Below, piece after piece: positions 17,755 through 27,041 of a stretch of 64,000 nt of DNA (the stretch's first letter is position 1; each line of letters opens with the position of its first letter). The position numbers and the translations under genes are program-made. Where the stretch lies: assembly GCA_030432255.1 (NCBI GenBank), contig JAUIHS010000010.1:62001-126000 (forward strand), written 5' to 3'. Below the pieces are notes generated by a model. It did no database searches and was not told where the DNA came from. It was given only the letters and a program-made list of their open reading frames with translations. Source of the DNA: Phycisphaerae bacterium (lineage in GTDB: Bacteria; Planctomycetota; Phycisphaerae; Phycisphaerales; UBA1924).

Positions 17755-18165
17755 TTACCCCGGAACAGGGGAATTATCAGTCTGTCGGATGAACTTGATG
17801 TTCTCCACACCCCCCTCTTTGAGGAGGCCGATCAACTCGAAGAGTGACCCGACTGGTGCCCGCACATCCGGTGCGATGAAGATCTGTTCATCACCCCACT
17901 CTGTCAGTTTCGCCTGAAGATCGGCCTTTGGGATGGTGACGCCGTCGATCAGGACCTCACCCTCCGCGTTCAGCGCGATGGTCGTGACCGCAACGTCCGA
18001 CACCGCCTCACCCGAACGGGCCTTCGGCAACCGGATCCCCTCGGTGTTCAACTGCACCATGAGGACCATCGCAAAAACAAAAAAAGTTAACAGCAGGAAG
18101 ACCACGTCGATGAGCGGCATCAGGTCGAGACGAGGCACTTCCGTGGATCGGCGGGCGCGATGCAT
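17755..18165 (-). CDS. exbD: ExbD/TolR biopolymer transport protein
   Basis: Small motor subunit of the ExbB-ExbD or TolQ-TolR type, 136 residues. It shows the family pattern exactly: a short cytoplasmic stretch ending in LDLMPLIDVVFLLLTFFVF, with the protonated Asp of PLIDVV at the start of the single membrane helix, then a periplasmic domain (TIALNAEGEVLIDG, IAPDVRAPVG). The usual partner ExbB would be expected just upstream but the divergent trpE is there instead. It is followed by the tonB-like gene. Confidence 0.9.
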   Translation of the reverse strand: MHRARRSTEVPRLDLMPLIDVVFLLLTFFVFAMVLMVQLNTEGIRLPKARSGEAVSDVAVTTIALNAEGEVLIDGVTIPKADLQAKLTEWGDEQIFIAPDVRAPVGSLFELIGLLKEGGVENIKFIRQTDNSPVPG

Positions 18166-18295
18166 GCGAGCAGTCTAGCCGTCACGCCGCCCGCGTGACG
18201 CACAACCGACCCTCGCGCGCCACCCGGCAACGACTCCGCTCCGTCGCCCCGCACCCCGCCAACCGCCCCGGGACCGATGTACACTCCGCGATCCC

Positions 18296-19945
18296 ATGAG
18301 AGTCTCGATGGAACGAAACGCGTTTGCCGACGCCGCGGCGTCCACCCTGCATGGCCCCGATCCGTCGGTGCGTCATTTCATCCCGGTGGCCGTCCGTCTG
18401 CTCAGCGACCAGTTGACGCCCGTGCTCGCGTATCGCAGGCTGGTCGCGGAAGACGCCCGCCCCGCCCCCTCCTTCCTCCTGGAGTCCGTTGAGGGTGGTG
18501 AGCGTCAGGGGCGTCACTCGATTCTCGGCGCCCACCCGATACTCGAGATCCGGGCGCGCCAACACGATGTCGAACTCATCGACCTGCGCACAGGCACCTC
18601 CGAAACCACCCACGAAGAAGATCCGATGGAGGTCCTCAAGGACCATTCGCGGCGGCTCCGACTGCACCACCCCGAAGGGAGCAGCCAGCAGTTCGCACTC
18701 CCCACCTGCTTCCTCGGCGGTTGGGTGGGTCACGCTTCGTACGACACGGTGCGGTATGCGGAGCCCGGCAAACTGCCTTTCGAAACGGCGCCGCCGGACG
18801 ACCGTCATCTTCCCGATCTGCATTTCGGCCTGTACGACGAAGTCGTCATCTTCGACCACGTCTCGCGCCTGGTCTTCGTCATCCGCCTCGTGGAGATCGG
18901 GAGCGGGATCGATGCCGAAGCCGCGTGGGATCGTGCGGTTGATGCGCTGACGTCAACAGCGGAAGCGCTGCAGCGGCATGCGCGTCCGTTGCCGAGCGGT
19001 TACTTCGAGATGCCTGCGGGCGTCGACATTCCGGACTCCAACATCTCACGCGAAGACCACGCATCGATGGTCGAGCGCGCCAAGGAGTACATCCGCGCCG
19101 GCGATATTTTCCAGGTCGTTATCGGCCAGCGCTTTGAACGGCGCTCGCATGTTGATCCCTTCGACGTCTACCGGGCGCTGCGCACAGTCAACCCGAGTCC
19201 GTACATGGTCTATCTGCAGGCCTCAGGCTGCATCATGATCGCGTCGAGTCCGGAGATCCTCTGCCGCGTCCGCCACGAGCAGCCACCCGCAGGAGAGCGC
19301 ATCGCGGTTGTCACCAACCGCCCGCTGGCAGGAACGCGCCGCCGTGGCCGGACCGAGTCCGAAGACCGCGCCCTCGAAGAGGCTCTGCTTGCGGATGAGA
19401 AGGAACGCGCCGAGCACATCATGCTGGTGGACCTCGGGCGGAACGATGTCGGCAAGGTGGCGCGCCCGGGAAGCGTTCGCATTCCCGCTCTGATGGAGAT
19501 CGAGCGCTACAGCCATGTCATGCACATCAGTTCGACTGTCACCGGTGAACTGCGTCCGGATCTTGATTGCTGGGATGCACTGAGCGCCACACTGCCGGTC
19601 GGGACCATTTCCGGTGCACCTAAAGTGCGCGCCATGCAGATCATCGATGAATTGGAACCCATCCGCCGCGGCCCCTACGGCGGCGGCATGGGATACGTCG
19701 GTCTTGATGGTGACATGGACATTGCATTGGCGCTGCGTACGATTGTCGCGCCGATTCCCGATTCGGTGATGCAGGGCGCCGATCCGCGTGATGCGACATG
19801 GACGTATCACCTTCAGGCTGCCGGCGGCATCGTGTACGACTCCAGGGCGGAAGCGGAGTACATGGAGACCGTGAACAAAGCGGCGGCGATGCTCCGCGCG
19901 ATTGATGTCGCGGAGCGTGCCTTCTCACCGGACACAACTGACTGA
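18296..19945 (+). CDS. trpE: Anthranilate synthase component I
   Basis: Chorismate-using enzyme that makes anthranilate with the glutaminase TrpG, the first step of tryptophan synthesis. The 549-residue protein has the N-terminal regulatory region with LLESVEGGERQGRHSILG, and the catalytic domain with IRAGDIFQVVIGQRF, NPSPYMVYL, ASSPEIL, GTRRRGRT, HIMLVDLGRNDVG, SGAPKVRAMQIIDELE and GPYGGGMGYVG. Those motifs separate it from isochorismate synthases and PabB reasonably well. An ATG at 18308 is an alternative start. trpG is not adjacent. It is divergent from exbD across 130 bases. Confidence 0.93.
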   Translation: MRVSMERNAFADAAASTLHGPDPSVRHFIPVAVRLLSDQLTPVLAYRRLVAEDARPAPSFLLESVEGGERQGRHSILGAHPILEIRARQHDVELIDLRTGTSETTHEEDPMEVLKDHSRRLRLHHPEGSSQQFALPTCFLGGWVGHASYDTVRYAEPGKLPFETAPPDDRHLPDLHFGLYDEVVIFDHVSRLVFVIRLVEIGSGIDAEAAWDRAVDALTSTAEALQRHARPLPSGYFEMPAGVDIPDSNISREDHASMVERAKEYIRAGDIFQVVIGQRFERRSHVDPFDVYRALRTVNPSPYMVYLQASGCIMIASSPEILCRVRHEQPPAGERIAVVTNRPLAGTRRRGRTESEDRALEEALLADEKERAEHIMLVDLGRNDVGKVARPGSVRIPALMEIERYSHVMHISSTVTGELRPDLDCWDALSATLPVGTISGAPKVRAMQIIDELEPIRRGPYGGGMGYVGLDGDMDIALALRTIVAPIPDSVMQGADPRDATWTYHLQAAGGIVYDSRAEAEYMETVNKAAAMLRAIDVAERAFSPDTTD

Positions 19946-20090
19946 CCGAAGGCCCCGCACTTTCCGCGACTTTTTTCTTGCTGTCCCGCCCTCGTCCCGG
20001 TATTTTCGGACTTGCAAGGAAGGAGTTCACGTTACTCACGTCACAAAGGGAAGCGACCCGGCACAACGGTCGCTGCAGGAGGAGTATCAC

Positions 20091-21413
20091 ATGTTTTTGA
20101 ATCGTTTTGAGTCGCTTGGAGCGGCTGCTGTTGTCGCTGCGCTCGCGGGTACCGCAAACGCCGGCTTTACCATCACACCGTTCCTGCTGGAAGGCGATGC
20201 GGCCCAGGGCACGCTCGACTTCTTCCAGACATTCGATCGCCCCAACATCTCCGAAAGTGGATCGATCTACTTCGCCGCGGACACCGACGGCGATTCATCC
20301 TTCGACGACGTCGTCTACCTGAACAACCAGCTCATCGCTCAGCAGGGCATGGCGGCCCCGGACAGCGGCGGTGGCGAGTTCTCATCGTTCGAGTTCTTCG
20401 AAACGGGTCACCAGGTCAACGCAACGGATGGTGGTGTCTTCATCGCAACACTCACGGATGTCCCCAGTTCGGCCAACCGCGCCATCTACAAGTCTGACCC
20501 CTTCGGCAGTGTCAGCCTCGTGGTGCAGGAAGGGCAGGGTGCCGCCGGCATCTCCGGTCGACTCCACGTCGACTTCGGTTTCGCCGGCATCATGGACGAT
20601 GGACGCGTCGGTTACCGCGCCGACCTGGATGGCTCCACCAGCGATGACTCGGTCATCTACCTCGGCGGCGCACCCGTCTTCCGACAGGGCGATGCCGTTC
20701 CCGCATCCCTCGGCCTGAACCCCGGCACGACCTGGGACGGTGACTTCGATGAGATCCAGTGGAACGGCGCCGGCGATATGATCTTCGAAGGCAACACCTC
20801 GGAAGCCTCCGGGGACATGGTCCTCGTTCGCCGCACCGATGCCACCGGCGTCTCCGAAGTCGTGGCAAGAGAAGGCCAGGTCATCAACGCCTCCGGCGGG
20901 CCCGACTTCCTCGAACTCATCCTCCAGAGCTCCATCGCTGAGAATGGCATGTGGGCTTATCGCGGCAACCTCGGTGTCGCACCTTCGACGTCTGATGCGT
21001 ACATCGAAGCGGAGAATGGCTTCACCGCGCAGCAGGGTGACGCAATTCCCGAGATCTCCGGCGCTGTGCTCGGCAACTTCAACGGCGTCGACGTGAACAG
21101 CCTCGGCGATGTGCTCTACCTCGCTGACATCGCCGGCGCGACCAACCCCGATATCGACGAGGGGCTCTTCGTCAACGGCATGCTCATCGTCACCGACGGT
21201 GTGCAGGCGCCCGGTCTGCCCGCTGGCACCCTCTTCTCCGATATCGGTTTCGAGGACATGTACATCAACGACAACCGCCAGGTCGTCTTTGCCGCCAGCT
21301 ACACCGGTACGGTGACCGGTGACGGCCTCTTCACGCTGACGGTTCCCGCGCCCGCATCGGCTGCTGCGATACTCGCGCTTCCGATCGTTGCGCTGCGCCG
21401 CAGGCGTCACTGA
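20091..21413 (+). CDS. Secreted protein with VPAPA-type PEP-CTERM-like sorting tail
   Basis: Extracellular protein of 440 residues. A signal peptide ends at about residue 23 (GTANAG). The body is made of repeated beta-rich units with patterns such as VxLNNQLIAQQGM, VQEGQG, VFRQGDAVP and VxDGVQAPG, alternating with statements of a value, like the choice-of-anchor or beta-propeller-like repeats common in planctomycetes. It ends in VPAPASAAAILALPIVA-LRRRRH, a motif, hydrophobic helix and basic tail typical of PEP-CTERM-class sorting signals, read by an archaeosortase/exosortase-type system. AGGAGG eight bases before the ATG fixes the start. Function unknown. Confidence 0.82.
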   Translation: MFLNRFESLGAAAVVAALAGTANAGFTITPFLLEGDAAQGTLDFFQTFDRPNISESGSIYFAADTDGDSSFDDVVYLNNQLIAQQGMAAPDSGGGEFSSFEFFETGHQVNATDGGVFIATLTDVPSSANRAIYKSDPFGSVSLVVQEGQGAAGISGRLHVDFGFAGIMDDGRVGYRADLDGSTSDDSVIYLGGAPVFRQGDAVPASLGLNPGTTWDGDFDEIQWNGAGDMIFEGNTSEASGDMVLVRRTDATGVSEVVAREGQVINASGGPDFLELILQSSIAENGMWAYRGNLGVAPSTSDAYIEAENGFTAQQGDAIPEISGAVLGNFNGVDVNSLGDVLYLADIAGATNPDIDEGLFVNGMLIVTDGVQAPGLPAGTLFSDIGFEDMYINDNRQVVFAASYTGTVTGDGLFTLTVPAPASAAAILALPIVALRRRRH

Positions 21414-21497
21414 TTGCTCAACTGACTCAGGAACTCTCGCCTGAGATCAAGACGTGTTCCGACGGATCGGTGCCACCGCGCCGGTCCGTTCTCGTTT

Positions 21498-22364
21498 TTA
21501 CGCCGCGACCAGCAAAAACATCACCGCGAGGAGCCCGAGGCGCCCATCAATCCACGGGCGGTACGAGCGCAACCGACAGGCCTGCAGGCAGATGTTCGTG
21601 AGGACCAGCCCGCCTCCGATCAGCCAACCAAGCCGATCCGGAACGCCTGAGGAAATGATCAGCCAGACCAGCAGCACTGCCGCCGCGAAGTGCATCGCGT
21701 GCGCGAGTCCCCACGTGGCACGCCGACCGCGCACGACGGGGATCGTTCGCGTCCCGAAGGGCGCATCGCCAGCGACGTCATCAAGATCACACAGCGCAGC
21801 GTCACCGAGAACAATGAGACCGACAATGATCGCGCCACCCGCCAGCCGAGCGAATGCATCAGTGGACCACAGTGCGGGATCGGCAAGCAGAAGGGTTGTG
21901 AGACACAGCGCGACCGCAGCGGCTGAAACGCAGAGGTTCTTGATGACGAACGCATCCTTCGGCCGCCACCCCGTCCCGCGAGGCCGAGCGTAGTAGAGCA
22001 CACCGCCCCAGGCTCCGATCACGACGAGAGGCGCCAGTCCGGAGAAAGTAAGGCCGATCAGGGCAGCGGCCAGCCCTGTCGAAAGGCACAGGCCGCGAAC
22101 GGGCAGGGCGTAGCGGTACATGAACACCGACCGCTCCGGGTGAGCCAGCTGGTCGGCAGGGTCGAGGAATCGGCGGCCCGGCTTGACCCGGTCGAGCAGG
22201 TAGGTGCTCACGGCCAAACACGCCACAAACCCGCTTTCCCACCAACCCGGAAAGGGCCTGGACGGTGTGACGCACGCCTGCATGACCGTCAGGACCCCGA
22301 CGTAGTAGAGGCCGTTGGTGATCGCGAGGTGATCGAGGGCGAAGGTCAGGGCGCGGAGGGTCAC
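21498..22364 (-). CDS. UbiA-like prenyltransferase family membrane protein
   Basis: Integral membrane protein of 288 residues with about eight hydrophobic helices. UbiA-family enzymes join a polyprenyl chain to an aromatic or other acceptor using two Asp-rich sites. The second site is well kept (CDLDDVAGDAPFGTRTIPV). The first is divergent (STYLLDRVKPGRRFLDPAD, rather than NxxxD). It may therefore act on an unusual acceptor; homologs of this kind occur in planctomycetes next to varied genes. It is convergent to the PEP-CTERM-like gene and divergent from frr. Confidence 0.75.
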   Translation of the reverse strand: MTLRALTFALDHLAITNGLYYVGVLTVMQACVTPSRPFPGWWESGFVACLAVSTYLLDRVKPGRRFLDPADQLAHPERSVFMYRYALPVRGLCLSTGLAAALIGLTFSGLAPLVVIGAWGGVLYYARPRGTGWRPKDAFVIKNLCVSAAAVALCLTTLLLADPALWSTDAFARLAGGAIIVGLIVLGDAALCDLDDVAGDAPFGTRTIPVVRGRRATWGLAHAMHFAAAVLLVWLIISSGVPDRLGWLIGGGLVLTNICLQACRLRSYRPWIDGRLGLLAVMFLLVAA

Positions 22365-22493
22365 GTTGAAATCCTACGAGTCACTCCCGAGCCTTGCACG
22401 AACGCCTCTCGGCGGCGATCGTGTATCATGCTTCCCCGCCGATGGGTGGACCGATCATCGGCGTGTTCGGATCTCCGGTCAGAGGTATGTGCG

Positions 22494-23060
22494 ATGACGC
22501 CAGACAGTATTCTCAAAGATGCTTCCCAAACGATGGACAAGGCCGTGGAGTACCTGCTCAAGGAACTCACAGGCCTGAGAACCGGGCGCGCCTCGACCGC
22601 ACTCGTCGAGTACATCAAGGTGGACTACTACGGGTCGGCGACCGACCTCAAGGCGCTCGCCGCGATCAGCACTCCGGAACCCACGCAGATCATGATCAAG
22701 CCTTTCGATGCCAGCGCCTCCGGCGAGATCCGCAAGGCCATCGAGGCCGCCAACCTGGGACTGAACCCGCAGGTGGATGGCAAGGTGATCCGCGTGAACA
22801 TCCCCGCGCTCTCCGGCGAACGACGCAAGCAACTCGCCGCGCAGGCCAAGAAACTCGGCGAGGACGCGAAGATCGCGGTCCGCAATGTCCGTCGCGATGC
22901 AAACAAGCACGCCGACCAACTCCTGAAGGACAAGGATGCCCACTACCCCGAGGATGAGATCAAGACCCTCAAGGAAGAGATCCAGGACGTCCTGAAGGAG
23001 CACGAGAAGAAGATCGATACTTCGGTGACCCAAAAGGCGGAAGAGATCATGACCGTCTGA
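22494..23060 (+). CDS. frr: Ribosome recycling factor
   Basis: Splits post-termination ribosomes with EF-G. The 188-residue protein shows the RRF signature throughout: MDKAVEYLLKELTGLRTGRAS, the hinge DYYGSATDLKALAAISTPEP, KAIEAANLGLNP, IRVNIPALSGERRKQLAAQAKK, and the C-terminal helix. The ATG at 22494 is preceded by AGAGG eight bases upstream. A strong intrinsic terminator follows 28 bases after the stop. pyrH and tsf, frequent neighbours of frr, are not nearby. Confidence 0.97.
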   Translation: MTPDSILKDASQTMDKAVEYLLKELTGLRTGRASTALVEYIKVDYYGSATDLKALAAISTPEPTQIMIKPFDASASGEIRKAIEAANLGLNPQVDGKVIRVNIPALSGERRKQLAAQAKKLGEDAKIAVRNVRRDANKHADQLLKDKDAHYPEDEIKTLKEEIQDVLKEHEKKIDTSVTQKAEEIMTV

Positions 23061-23088
23061 GGTCCCGCGACAGTCAGGAAACCCCGCC

Positions 23089-23120
23089 AGCCCGCCGAAA
23101 AATCGGCGGGCTGTTTTTTC
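23089..23120 (+). terminator. Intrinsic terminator of frr
   Basis: A perfect 10-bp stem AGCCCGCCGA/TCGGCGGGCT with a four-A loop, followed directly by GTTTTTTC. This is a textbook Rho-independent terminator. Confidence 0.93.
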
Positions 23121-23149
23121 TGTGTTGTCTGCCGCTGCGGCATGACGAT

Positions 23150-23184
23150 AAAAAACACCCGAGTGGTGGTGGGTACCACTCGGG
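23150..23184 (-). terminator. Intrinsic terminator of the dcd-nrdJ transcript
   Basis: A perfect 10-bp stem CCCGAGTGGT/ACCACTCGGG with a seven-base loop; on the minus strand it is followed by TGTTTTTTATC. It lies about 350 bases past nrdJ, so it leaves room for the possible small gene at 23257-23526 in the same transcript. Confidence 0.85.
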
Positions 23185-23256
23185 CGAAACGGTCGCGAAA
23201 GGCCATGGGTGGACTCCGTTGCAGAGCCCGGCCCTTCGCTTCTGGTGGGTGGCTTG

Positions 23257-23526
23257 TCAGGCGACGGCTCTCGCCGCCGCGGCATTCTTCTCTTTCTCCT
23301 CTCGCGTCATGGCGAGATTGAGAGGCATCTGCGGGCCGGTCTGTGTCTTCCGCTCCTTCGCTCCGTGGCGTAACGCCGCTGCGAACGAGAGCGGCTGCAA
23401 AGAGCGTCGGGTATCCATTCCCAGTCGCCCCAGCCGTGAGTCCATCCTCGCGCTGTCTGACGCAAACCGCGCCCGCAGATCGCCTCCCACGCTCAACTCA
23501 GGTTGTCTCAAGTGCGAGACCTGCAT
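23257..23526 (-). CDS. Possible small protein downstream of nrdJ
   Basis: An 89-codon reading frame that starts five bases after the nrdJ stop and ends about 70 bases before the terminator of that transcript. The predicted product (MQVSHLRQPELSV... ending MTREEKEKNAAAARAVA) has a charged helical tail and no family I recognise. No clear Shine-Dalgarno is seen, and third-position GC is lower than in neighbouring genes, so it may be untranslated 3' sequence. Its position, between the nrdJ stop and a strong terminator, is the main support. Confidence 0.35.
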   Translation of the reverse strand: MQVSHLRQPELSVGGDLRARFASDSARMDSRLGRLGMDTRRSLQPLSFAAALRHGAKERKTQTGPQMPLNLAMTREEKEKNAAAARAVA

Positions 23527-23531
23527 CGCGC

Positions 23532-26500
23532 TCAACTGCACCCCATGCTGTGTCCACAATTCAGACAGCGGTAGCACGTTCCGTTCCGGACCGTGATCGT
23601 GCCGCACACTTCACATGCCGGAGCATCACCCTGGCAGTCCAGCATCGCTGCCGACAGCACCGTGGACGCCTCAGGACGCGCCCCCTGGGAGCCGGCCTCT
23701 GCTCGATCCGAGCCCGACAGGTCCAGGCGAAGACCGTCGTCCTGCCCTCCTTCGACCCCGGATGACGAGTCGTCCGACGCCAGCCGAGTCGGGGCGGCGG
23801 CGCGGGGCTCGCCGCCGGAGGTGGTTGGATGGGACGGCTCGGGCTTGTCCCGACCGGGGCGCTTCGGAGCGTTCGCGTCGCGGTAGCCCTCAATGAACTC
23901 CATGCCCATCCAACGGAAGATGTAGTCGACCAGGCTCTTGGCGATCGGGATGTCCGCATTCGTCGTCATCCCCGCCGGCTCGAAGCGCTGGTGCGTGAAC
24001 TTGTTGACAAGACTCTCCACCGGTACGCCGTACTGCAGCGCCACGCTGGTCGCCGTGCCCAGCGAGTCCATCAGGCCGCCGATCGTCGAACCTTCCTTCG
24101 CCATCGTGATGAAGAGTTCCCCCGGCGAGCCGTCTTCATACAGGCCGACCGTCAGATACCCCTCGTGACCGGCAACGTTGAACTTGTGCGTGCGGCTGTG
24201 ACGCGTGTCCGGAAGGCGACGACGCATCGGGCGACGGATGATCCGCTCAACCGTCCGGATTGTGACACGCTCGTCACCCTCCGCAGCCGCTGACGCCACG
24301 AGACCGACTTCCTCAGCCACCTCATCGCGTGCGGCTTCGATGGCCTCCTCGTCCTCGATGTCGTTGAGCACGTCCTCATCCTGGCTCGCGCCATCCTTGC
24401 TGCCCGAGGACAGCGGCTGACTGAGCTTGCACCCGTCGCGATACAACGCGTTCGCCTTGAGGCCCAGTTCCCAGCTCAGACGGTACGCCGCCATGATCTG
24501 GTCGATGGTTGCCTCACGCGGCAGGTTGATGGTCTTGCTGATCGCGCCGGAGATGAAGGGCTGAGCCGCGGCCATCATCCGGATGTGCCCCTCCGGCTGG
24601 ATGAAGCGTTGCCCCTTCGCACCGCACTTGTTGGCGCAGTCGAAGACGGGCAGGTGCTCTTCCTTCAGGTGCGGCGCACCTTCGATGGTCAGCGTGCCGC
24701 AGATACGCTCATTGAGGAACGCCATCTGCTTCTCGTTGAGGCCGAGATACCGCAGCAGGTTGAAGGATGCATCCTCGCGTGCGGACTCGACATCGACACC
24801 GACGCGATCCAGGGTGGCGTCGCTGAGCGCCCACGCCGCGAAGGCGCTGCCGAGATCCAGGACACCGGGGAGGGCATCCTGCACCTGTCGCAGGTCGTCG
24901 TCGGACATGCCGTTCTCACCGAGCCAGTCGGCGAGCGTGAGGCCGCGATTGGCCTTGCCGTCCGCATTCGGCATCGGCACGCTCAGGTTCAGCGAGCCGA
25001 GGATGTAATGGAGGATGTCGACGATCTGCTCTTCGTTGTAGCCAAGCATCTCGAGGGCGGGACGGACGGAATTGTTGGCGATCTTGAAGTAGCCACCGCC
25101 GGCGAGTTTCTTGAACTTCACCAGCGCGAAGTCCGGCTCGACGCCCGTGGTGTCGCAGTCCATCAGGAGACCGATCGTTCCGGTCGGCGCGATCACCGTC
25201 ACCTGGGCATTGCGGAAGCCGTATCGCTCACCCAGTTCCAGGGCATCGTCCCAGGCCTGCGTTGCGTGATCGAGCATCGCCTTGGCATTCGCGACATTGA
25301 TGCGGCCCGACTTGATGATGTCGTGATCGATCGACACCGGCCGGATGCGAAGGTCTTCCCACTCCGAGGCGTCACGGGACACGCCCGTCGCCGCACGCCG
25401 GTGATTGCGGATCACGCGGAGCATCTGCTGACGGTTGCGGTGGTATCCCGGGAAGGGCCCGAGTCGCTCGGAGAGCATCGCGGACATGCGGTACGAGCGG
25501 CCGGTGAGGATGGACGTGATGCAGCCGCAGAGGGCGCGGGCTTCATCCGAGTCGTACGGGATACCCGCCTGCATGAGCATGGCGCCGATGTTGGCGTAGC
25601 CGAGACCGAGCGTGCGATACTCGTAGCTGAGGCGGGCGATCTCCTCGCTGGGGAAGGCCGCCATGAGCACGCTGATCTCGAGCACGATCGTCCAGATGTC
25701 GATCGCGTGCTCGAAGAGTTCGACGTTGAACTGCCGCGCATCCGAGTCGTAGAAGCGAATCAGGTTGAGCGACGCCAGGTTGCACGCCGTGTTGTCGAGG
25801 AACATGTACTCGGAGCACGGGTTGCTCGCGTTGATGCGCCCGCTCTCCGGACACGTGTGCCATGCGTTGATCGTCGAGTCATACTGCACGCCCGGGTCCG
25901 CGCAGCGCCACGCGGCGTAGCCGATCTGCTGCCACAGGTCCCGCGCGGGAAGCGTCTTTGCGATCTCGCCGCTGGTGCGGAAGACGAGATCCCAGTCTGC
26001 GCCGCTGTCCAGTGCTTCGAAGAAGGCATCCGGGATGCGGACGGAGTTGTTGGCGTTCTGACCGCTGACGGTCTGGTACGCCTCGCCGTTGAAGTCGTAA
26101 TCCAGCTGGAGGCCGAGTCGCTCTGCGACGTCGCGGTGCTCACCGGGCAGGTGACGCATGCCTTCAACGAGGGCCGCCACCTTCAGTTCCTCGCGCACCT
26201 TCCAGCTCACGAAGTTCTCGATGTCCGGGTGGTCGAGGTCGAGGCAGACCATCTTCGCCGCCCGACGCGTGGTGCCACCACTCTTGATGGCGCCCGCAGC
26301 CCGATCGCCGATCTTCAACCAGCTCATGAGGCCCGAGGACTTCCCGCCACCGGAGAGCATCTCGTTCTCGGCACGAAGGCGGGAAAAATTAGTCCCCGTG
26401 CCGCTTCCGTACTTGAACAAGCGGGCTTCGCGGATCCAGAGATCCATAATGCCCCCCTCGTTGACGAGGTCGTCGTCAACGCTCTGGATAAAGCACGCGT

Positions 26501-27041
26501 GCGGTTGCGGGTGGGAATAGGCGTCCTGGGCGAGCATCGTGCGCCCGGTGACCGGATCGGTCACCCAGTGACCCTGCGCGGGTCCGCTGATGTCGTAGGC
26601 CCAGTTCAGGCCGGTGTTGAACCATTGGGGCGAATTCGGGGCGGCGACCTGGTGCACGAGCATGTACTTGAGTTCATCCTCGAAGGCACTGGCATCCGCC
26701 TCGGAATCGAAGTAGCCGTGCGTCTCACCCCAGTGACGCCAGCAGCCGGCGAGTCGATGAATGACCTGCCGCGCCGAGCGCTCCGGCCCGGTGACGGGGT
26801 GACCGTCGTCATCGAGCACGGGGTGTCCGTGCTCATCGACCTGCGGCACACCGGCCTTACGGAAGTACTTGGAGACCATGATGTCGGTCGCGAGCTGCGA
26901 CCACGACTCCGGCACTTCGGCATCCGGCATCTCGAAGACGACAGAGCCATCCGGGTTGGTAATCCGCGACGCCCTCTTCGTCCACGCCGTGGTGGCGAAG
27001 GGGTCCTGACCGTCCTTGGTGAACTTGCGGGTGATTTTCAT
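23532..27041 (-). CDS. nrdJ: Adenosylcobalamin-dependent (class II) ribonucleotide reductase
   Basis: Reduces ribonucleotides to deoxyribonucleotides using adenosylcobalamin to make the thiyl radical. The 1169-residue protein has the redox pair Cys183 (HACFIQSV) and Cys420 (DNTACNLAS), the radical site NPCSEY (Asn407, Cys409, Glu411), and the phosphate loop APTGTIGLLMDCDTTGVEPDF-like region. A C-terminal TSCPD-type domain follows (GSTIGGLMDSLGTATS, about 1000-1075), then a low-complexity stretch, then a Cys-rich end (CEVCG...CYRCLNCGHSMGC) resembling a zinc ribbon or the thiol-exchange tail. The ATG at 27041 starts the conserved MKITRKFT; upstream codons are not typical. No good Shine-Dalgarno is present. 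It follows dcd on the same strand. Confidence 0.95.
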   Translation of the reverse strand: MKITRKFTKDGQDPFATTAWTKRASRITNPDGSVVFEMPDAEVPESWSQLATDIMVSKYFRKAGVPQVDEHGHPVLDDDGHPVTGPERSARQVIHRLAGCWRHWGETHGYFDSEADASAFEDELKYMLVHQVAAPNSPQWFNTGLNWAYDISGPAQGHWVTDPVTGRTMLAQDAYSHPQPHACFIQSVDDDLVNEGGIMDLWIREARLFKYGSGTGTNFSRLRAENEMLSGGGKSSGLMSWLKIGDRAAGAIKSGGTTRRAAKMVCLDLDHPDIENFVSWKVREELKVAALVEGMRHLPGEHRDVAERLGLQLDYDFNGEAYQTVSGQNANNSVRIPDAFFEALDSGADWDLVFRTSGEIAKTLPARDLWQQIGYAAWRCADPGVQYDSTINAWHTCPESGRINASNPCSEYMFLDNTACNLASLNLIRFYDSDARQFNVELFEHAIDIWTIVLEISVLMAAFPSEEIARLSYEYRTLGLGYANIGAMLMQAGIPYDSDEARALCGCITSILTGRSYRMSAMLSERLGPFPGYHRNRQQMLRVIRNHRRAATGVSRDASEWEDLRIRPVSIDHDIIKSGRINVANAKAMLDHATQAWDDALELGERYGFRNAQVTVIAPTGTIGLLMDCDTTGVEPDFALVKFKKLAGGGYFKIANNSVRPALEMLGYNEEQIVDILHYILGSLNLSVPMPNADGKANRGLTLADWLGENGMSDDDLRQVQDALPGVLDLGSAFAAWALSDATLDRVGVDVESAREDASFNLLRYLGLNEKQMAFLNERICGTLTIEGAPHLKEEHLPVFDCANKCGAKGQRFIQPEGHIRMMAAAQPFISGAISKTINLPREATIDQIMAAYRLSWELGLKANALYRDGCKLSQPLSSGSKDGASQDEDVLNDIEDEEAIEAARDEVAEEVGLVASAAAEGDERVTIRTVERIIRRPMRRRLPDTRHSRTHKFNVAGHEGYLTVGLYEDGSPGELFITMAKEGSTIGGLMDSLGTATSVALQYGVPVESLVNKFTHQRFEPAGMTTNADIPIAKSLVDYIFRWMGMEFIEGYRDANAPKRPGRDKPEPSHPTTSGGEPRAAAPTRLASDDSSSGVEGGQDDGLRLDLSGSDRAEAGSQGARPEASTVLSAAMLDCQGDAPACEVCGTITVRNGTCYRCLNCGHSMGCS

